From: CAUPWF01 sp964367905
Lineage (GTDB): Bacteria > Bacillota > Clostridia > Lachnospirales > Lachnospiraceae
Length of the DNA stretch: 8,692 nucleotides
NCBI GenBank assembly: GCA_964367905.1
Contig: CAYIZP010000073.1
Span: 1 to 8,692, forward strand
Reading direction: 5' to 3'
Shown here: in pieces, positions 4,700 through 8,692 of the stretch
Layout: every line of letters begins with the position of its first letter
How positions within the stretch are numbered: position 1 is the first letter of the stretch
Notes under the pieces: generated by a model
Database searches by the model: none
Seen by the model: only the letters and a program-made list of their open reading frames with translations
What the model was told of the DNA's origin: nothing
Program-made: the position numbers and the translations under genes

Positions 4700-5901
4700 A
4701 TGGCAATCGCAAGAGACCAATTACGACAGATAATAGCAGAAAACGACATTCAAAATGTAGGGGATATCTATTCTTTCTTTAAAGATGGGTTTAAGGACAT
4801 GCTACAGGAACTTCTAGAGGCTGAAATGGATGCGTCACTCGGGTATGCTAAGCATCACAAAGAAGGTGCAGAGACAGATAACAAACGGAATGGATATTCA
4901 ACAAAAACAATCAAAAGCCAATATGGGGAATTTCCAATCGACATACCTCGTGACCGCAATGGAGAGTTTGAACCCCAAATCATTCCGAAACACCAACGAG
5001 ATATATCTGGAATTGAGGAGAAAATCATTTCCTTGTATGCTCGTGGTTTGTCTACACGAGATATCCATGACCAACTGCAAGATCTGTATGGTATTGAAGT
5101 ATCTGCCGATATGGTTAGTAAAATCACGGACAAGATATTGCCTGATGTAAAAAGTTGGCAAACACGACCATTGGATGCAGTCTATCCCTTTGTATTTATG
5201 GATGCCATCCATTATAAAATACGAGAAGACGGAAGAATTATCAATCGAGCAGCATATGTTGTTCTGGGTGTAACTTTGGACGGAACAAAGGATATCTTAA
5301 GCATAACAATTGGAGCAAATGAATCCTCTAAGTTTTGGTTAGGAATGTTAACAGAGGAGTACGAGAAGTTCTTTTCTTCTGTGTAGATGGACTTCCTGGG
5401 TTCAAAGAGGCGATTCATGCAGTATATCCTGAGGCAGAGGTGCAACGATGTATTATTCATATGTTGCGGAACTCTTTTAAATATGTATCTTACAAAGATA
5501 TCAAAAAATTTGCTGCTGATTTCAAAGCGGTCTATAAAGCACCGACAGAAGATGCTGCTCTAGTAGAATTAGATAGCATGAAAGAAACATGGGGAAAGAA
5601 GTATCCTTATGCATTAAATAGTTGGGAGCAAAACTGGGATGTAGTAAAACCATTCTTTCAGTTTAGCGAAGATATCAGACGCATTATGTATACCACAAAT
5701 ATAATAGAAGGGGTGAATCGTCAGTTTAGAAAAGTTACGAAATCTAAGAGTTCGTTTCCAAGTGATACTTCCCTAGAGAAAATGCTTTATCTTATTACTC
5801 AAAATGTAAAGAAAAAGTGGACACAACGATATAGAAACTGGGATTTAGTCCTGAGCCAATTGGTCGTGTTATATGGCGAACGAATAACACCATATCTCTA
5901 G
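4700..5901 (+). pseudogene. IS256-family transposase, frameshifted
   Basis: The gene starts at ATG 4700 behind AAGGAGG (4685-4691) and runs to TAG 5901 in two frames. The first part (about 217 codons) carries the family N-terminus, ASLGYAKHH, RNGYSTKT and the first catalytic Asp168 in FVFMDAIHYKIR. After ANESSKFWLGML near 5350 the frame changes, and the match resumes at NRGVREVLFFCVDGLPGF with the second Asp. The third catalytic residue is Glu in NIIEGVNRQFRK. Homologues have about four more residues between GML and NRG, so a deletion of about 13 bases (or another loss of 1 modulo 3) is likely, not programmed frameshifting. Uncorrected, translation stops at 5386 without the second and third catalytic residues. 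Confidence 0.9.
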
Positions 5902-5903
5902 GA

Positions 5904-5952
5904 TAAAAACACAGGCTGATTCAAACAATAAAGTTCGAACCAGCCTGTATCC
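5904..5952 (-). terminator. hairpin after the transposase with a T run on the minus strand
   Basis: ACAGGCTGATTCAAAC (5911-5926) pairs with GTTCGAACCAGCCTGT (5933-5948) at 14 of 16 positions with a six-base loop. Read leftward, the stem is followed by GTTTTT. It would end antisense transcripts entering the element from the rpn-C promoter on the right. On the plus strand no T run follows. Confidence 0.55.
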
Positions 5953-5968
5953 ACTAATTTATTCATTC

Positions 5969-6060
5969 GGTATCTATAGTATATCCAACTCCCCCTTAAT
6001 TATTCATGAGGTCGGGTTTGGGCAGAGCCCAATGTTATAAAATAGATACCTTAATTTTTT
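5969..6060 (+). terminator. nested palindrome with T run, probable transposase terminator
   Basis: The outer arms 5969-5983 and 6036-6050 (GGTATCTAT with ATAGATACC at the base) pair at 13 of 15 positions. They enclose a perfect hairpin TTGGGC-AGA-GCCCAA (6018-6032). On the plus strand TTAATTTTTT follows, so the whole could terminate the transposase transcript. The 82-bp bounded structure could instead be a small insertion that lengthened the element, but no flanking duplication is visible. Confidence 0.5.
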
Positions 6061-6185
6061 GTGCTTAAATTTTCCAAAAATATGAATATAAAATCAGTTT
6101 TGGGTAATACTATAAATAAGATATAATTCGACATTGAAAAATGCTTCGAAAACTCTCAAATAATTACATATCTAATTCATTCCGA

Positions 6186-6201
6186 GAAGCCTTTTGGCTT
6201 C
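6186..6201. repeat. subterminal hairpin in the IS256 right end
   Basis: GAAGCC (6186-6191) and GGCTTC (6196-6201) flank TTTT. It is 26 bases inside the right end and partly overlaps the inner edge of the right terminal repeat. It lies 17 bases past the rpn-C stop codon on the minus strand and could also stabilise that truncated mRNA. No T run follows. Confidence 0.4.
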
Positions 6202-6217
6202 GAAGACACAGAATTAT

Positions 6218-7087
6218 TTACGCCCTCTTCATAGACTTTAATATCTTAATAATACCTGTAATTCCACGCTTTTCTCCACGCTTTTCTGCCTCTCGTTCCA
6301 TTTCATCAAGCATTGTACACATCTTTACCTCTCCCTCCATTTCACCTTTTTTTATGATAAACTTTGATTTTATTATTGTTCCTAGAATATCTGCAAGCTC
6401 GGTATCAATTGATATCTCTTCATATTGTTCTAACGCCTCTTTATCCCCCTGCAAAAACACCCGTGCGATATCAAATAGCAATTTCAGTTCCTCGTTGTGA
6501 AAATCATACCTCCTATCACTGTTCAATTCTACGATATTTAATCGACAGTCGGGGACATACTCCCTGAAATCCTCTGGCATGTCTCTTAACATCTCATGAA
6601 AACTCCTTGGACCATCCCATGGTTCTTCTCCATAGTAAAGAACAATTGTAATAATGGGGGTCAACTTGTCATCTTTCCCAAATCCTGACAAGAATTCATT
6701 GCTTGTCTCTTGAATCCCTTCTTTCCGTTGTGTTCTGCGCTGTCTCTCGATTGCTTTCGCTTCATCGATATAGCCTAACACATCATACGTCATAGCACGA
6801 AGGGGCATCGCATAGTGGATATGGGATTGGTTCTCTATCCCTACAATTAGAATATCCCCTCTACCCTCCACTCTTCGCAGAACATCTCTCCTTCGCTCCA
6901 ACGATACCTTTCCCTCACGACCTTGAATAATCACCGATACATCTGAATCCAGTTCCTTAATATCCGCCTCTTGAATTCGTTGTGCTCCATCACAAAGTAC
7001 AGCATTACAAAAATCTGCGAATCGTTCGGGGTTCTTGAAGAAAATCTTTTGGCTTACATCATCTCTTACAGGTTTCTTATCACTCAT
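6218..7087 (-). CDS. Rpn-family PD-(D/E)XK nuclease, C-terminally truncated by IS256 (rpn-C 5' part)
   Basis: The frame has 289 codons from ATG 7087, with AAGGG (7097-7093) five bases upstream as ribosome site. It belongs to a different Rpn subgroup from rpn-B. The nuclease motif is Asp68 in RRRDVL and Glu85-x-Gln87 in VGIENQSHIHYAMPLR, the form common in clostridial Rpn or TIGR01784-type proteins. YYGEEPWDGP (151-160) and a charged C-terminal segment (249-275) follow. The last three residues (KRA) and the TAA come from the inserted element; the true 29-residue tail is at 4512-4607. The nuclease core is complete, so a truncated protein could still be made, but the C-terminal oligomerisation or regulatory tail is lost. 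Confidence 0.85.
   Translation of the reverse strand: MSDKKPVRDDVSQKIFFKNPERFADFCNAVLCDGAQRIQEADIKELDSDVSVIIQGREGKVSLERRRDVLRRVEGRGDILIVGIENQSHIHYAMPLRAMTYDVLGYIDEAKAIERQRRTQRKEGIQETSNEFLSGFGKDDKLTPIITIVLYYGEEPWDGPRSFHEMLRDMPEDFREYVPDCRLNIVELNSDRRYDFHNEELKLLFDIARVFLQGDKEALEQYEEISIDTELADILGTIIKSKFIIKKGEMEGEVKMCTMLDEMEREAEKRGEKRGITGIIKILKSMKRA
6228..6235. repeat. right 8-bp target-site duplication (TTCATAGA)
   Basis: This is an exact copy of 4600-4607, directly outside the right inverted repeat of the IS256-family element and within the rpn-C codons for KSM. Confidence 0.88.
6320..6338 (-). promoter_or_regulatory. internal ribosome site and in-frame ATG in rpn-C
   Basis: On the minus strand GGAGG (6338-6334) and AGAGG (6332-6328) precede an in-frame ATG (6322-6320) by 11 and 5 bases. 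Initiation would give MCTMLDEMERE onward: 34 residues in the truncated gene, about 60 in the restored one. It is placed like the internal start of rpn-B, just before the charged C-terminal repeat region. Confidence 0.35.
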
Positions 7088-7340
7088 AAAGTCCCTTCCT
7101 CTCTGAAATTGTAGGAAGTTCTATTACAGAGTAACAAATGTAATATAAGGTACATATATAACATCTGTATTATATGCGGCACATATATCTCTAATAAATC
7201 TGCATCTTCACTTCCTGCTTGTTGTTGGGTATCAAAAGCACGAAGTTGCTAAGAATGGATGTCGAGAATTGACATTCGATTCGCCATGGCGAAAGATAAT
7301 AAGTCTTCTACTTATTATTAGAACTTGCTTGCTTTTCATT
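7088..7340 (-). promoter_or_regulatory. rpn-C 5' leader with two perfect palindromes
   Basis: About 250 bases separate the rpn-C promoter from its ATG and contain no convincing gene. In transcription order there is ATAATAAGT with ACTTATTAT (7318-7296, five-base loop), then the 14-bp palindrome TTCGCCATGGCGAA (7293-7280), then a stretch (about 7220-7256) resembling the 3' part of the A/B leaders, and then AT-rich sequence (7140-7200) with degenerate ACATATA motifs. The structure could regulate translation, but no known riboswitch is recognised. Confidence 0.4.
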
Positions 7341-7369
7341 ATCATAGCAGATAGTGGTGGAAATGTCTA
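7341..7369 (-). promoter_or_regulatory. rpn-C promoter with extended -10
   Basis: On the minus strand TAGACA (7369-7364), 17 bases, and TATGAT (7346-7341) preceded by TGC. It aligns with the rpn-A and rpn-B promoters. Upstream sequence to about 7463 also resembles the DNA upstream of rpn-B (AAGCTTAAAT.GAGGGAC.AAC in both). Confidence 0.65.
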
Positions 7370-7463
7370 GAGCTATTTTTTGGGTAAACAGGATTTGAAC
7401 AGGATGTCAAATAGAGATCAAAATTGAAATGAGACAAGCTTAAATTGAGGGACTAACTACCAC

Positions 7464-8584
7464 ATGAAGTAGAAATTTGTACTCTGCCAGCTGATGATAC
7501 TTGTAACGTGTGTGGTAGTGAGTTGAAAGTAATTGGAAAGGAAGTTGTTCGAACAGAAGTGGAATTTATTCCGTCCAAGGTTATTGTGAAGCAGATTGTC
7601 CGAGAAGTTGGAAAATGTTTGCTGTGCGGAACGGATAAAAGTGAGTATCTCAAGGATCATTTTCAAAAAGCAACCCATTTAAGAGACAGGAAAACGATTA
7701 TTATCGTATGGGATTGGTACTTCCGAGAAATAACATGGCACATTGGACCATCCGATGTAGCCAAGAATGGTTTACACCAATCTATGATCGAATTCATGAG
7801 AAGTTGCTCTCCTGTGAGACGTTACATATGGATGAAACTCGAATTCAAGTGAACAAGGAGGAAGGGCGAAAAGCAAACAGCCGATCTTTTAGCAGGGTTT
7901 CATGGATATCTCATGGCGGATGCGTACATCGCATATAAGAAGCTAGCGAATATCAAGCAAAGTTTTTGCTGGGCCTACTGCCGTCGGTACTTTCATGAAA
8001 GTATTCCATTGGACAACCGTGGGAAGGAAATCCCTGGCTCTAAGGGGGCGGAAGGTCGCGAACATATTAATCTCCTCTTTAAACTGGAAGAGAAAATCAG
8101 TGACCTCGATTATGAAGAAAAGAAATGCAAGCGTCAGGATGCTTCCCGAGCAATCCTAGATGCCTTTTGGGCGTGGGTTGATGAAACCGCATCCATTCCA
8201 ACTATGAATGAAAAACTAACTTCCGCATTGAATTATGCGACGAACAATCGAACTTACTTAGAAACCTTTTTAGAAGATGGTCGATTAGAACTTTCGAACA
8301 ATCGATGCGAAGCACATATAAAGCCATTTGCAACGGCAAGACGAGCATGGCTATTTGCAGATACACCAAAAGGTGCCACTGCAAATGCAGTGCTATATAC
8401 CTTGGTTGAAAGTGCAAAAGCAAATGAATTGAATATCTACGAATATTTAAACCACTTATTGAGTGTAATGCCAGAGCTAGACTATCATACGCAGCCAGAA
8501 CGGTTAGATGAGCTATTGCCATGGTCAGATCAATTACCAAGTAAGTGTCGCTTGAAACAAATCAAAAAGAAGTGCCTCAAATAA
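7464..8584 (+). pseudogene. IS66-family transposase (TnpC-type), 5'-truncated with two internal lesions
   Basis: The transposase is readable in three segments. The first (7464-7671) has the IS66 zinc-binding region with CNVC and CLLC pairs. The second, another frame (7672-7884), reads RQENDYYRMGLVLPRNNMAH, then YDRIHEKLLSCETLHMDET with the first catalytic Asp. The third (7886-8584) reads GFHGYLMADAY (second Asp), FCWAYCRRYFHESIPLD, then LELSNNRCEAHIKPF (Glu) and the IS66 C-terminal element WLFADTPKGATANAVLYTLV. Sequence between the zinc region and RQE, and between KANSRS and GFHGY, is missing, and both joins shift the frame. The N-terminal region and the accessory genes tnpA and tnpB are absent. 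The third segment has an ATG at 7913 and may be annotated as a gene, but it cannot be an active transposase. Confidence 0.88.
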
Positions 8585-8692
8585 GTCGAAGTAATCATAC
8601 CAGAAAGAACTGGTGATTGCACTACGCCTTGTTTTGGAGCGGTTCTTTCCGAAGTTAGTTGATTTCAACGCATGGAAGTGATATAATTATCC
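8585..8692. other. non-coding sequence after the IS66 relic
   Basis: No gene is visible in these 108 bases. A short inverted repeat ACCAG/CTGGT (about 8600-8615) follows the stop codon without a T run. The right end of the IS66 element should lie here or beyond the window, but no terminal repeat can be identified without its left partner. Confidence 0.4.

Larger units (their letters stand above)
4608..6227 (+). mobile_element. IS256-family (Mutator-like) insertion sequence, 1,620 bp
   Basis: The boundaries come from the 8-bp duplication and from terminal inverted repeats. The left end GGTAGTGTAAAATAATTTGT and the complement of the right end, GAGGGCGTAAATAATTCTGT, align from their first base, share GTAAA, TAATT and TGTGT blocks, and match at about 18 of 29 positions ungapped (better with one gap). 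The element carries one DDE transposase gene on the plus strand, opposite to the rpn gene it interrupts. It is longer than usual for the family because 326 bases follow the transposase. The transposase is frameshifted, so the copy can move only if a relative acts in trans. Confidence 0.9.

Noticed and set aside
5335..5901. The second half of the IS256 transposase as a separate gene, or a programmed frameshift product
   Set aside because: IS256-family transposases are normally one frame, no slippery heptamer is evident near 5350, and about four residues are missing at the join, so a deletion is simpler.
6141..6500. Plus-strand 119-codon frame
   Set aside because: It is antisense to rpn-C, serine/isoleucine-rich as expected of a shadow frame, and crosses the IS boundary.
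7464..8584. Intact IS66 element with tnpA and tnpB
   Set aside because: The transposase changes frame twice, lacks its N-terminal region, and no accessory genes precede it.

Overview
The window looks like a low-GC Firmicute chromosome, most likely Clostridia and plausibly a Lachnospiraceae relative. The reasons are AT-rich spacers, strong AGGAGG-type ribosome sites, consensus promoters with 17-bp spacers, AzlCD, a short clostridial-type Old Yellow Enzyme, and several PD-(D/E)XK Rpn-family genes. The assignment is by gene family resemblance only; no rRNA or tRNA is present.

Layout. Positions 1-159 hold the 5' end of a small unknown gene on the minus strand. It is divergent from an azlC-azlD operon (372-1414, plus strand), which encodes a branched-chain amino acid exporter and has a near-consensus promoter at 305-333. 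azlD converges on an Old Yellow Enzyme family flavin oxidoreductase (1416-2501, minus) with one base between the stop codons; a candidate azlCD terminator lies inside the 3' end of the oxidoreductase gene.

From about 2570 to 7370 there is a degraded tandem array of three Rpn-family nuclease genes, all on the minus strand. rpn-A (2572-2717) is only a C-terminal scrap. It fits a deletion across an 11-bp repeat that rpn-B still carries at both ends. rpn-B (3401-4267) is nearly complete but has an abnormal N-terminus. rpn-C is split: its 5' part is 6218-7087 and its last 29 codons lie at 4512-4607, separated by a 1,620-bp IS256-family element (4608-6227) flanked by a perfect 8-bp target duplication. 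The IS256 transposase is frameshifted. The rpn-A and rpn-B promoter-leaders are 159/166 identical, rpn-C has a diverged relative, and 37-bp palindromes sit between the cassettes.

Two IS66-family relics border the array. A small one (3121-3237, minus) is built from three separated pieces of the transposase, and a large one (about 7464-8584, plus) is 5'-truncated with two internal lesions. Three consecutive strong hairpins (3252-3386) downstream of rpn-B remain unexplained.

The housekeeping genes at the left are ordinary. The rest is a genomic scrapyard of nuclease genes and insertion sequences. Its most interesting signals are the conserved rpn promoter-leader module, the palindromic cassette borders, and strong internal ribosome sites that could express a C-terminal 'gene within a gene' from rpn-B and rpn-C.
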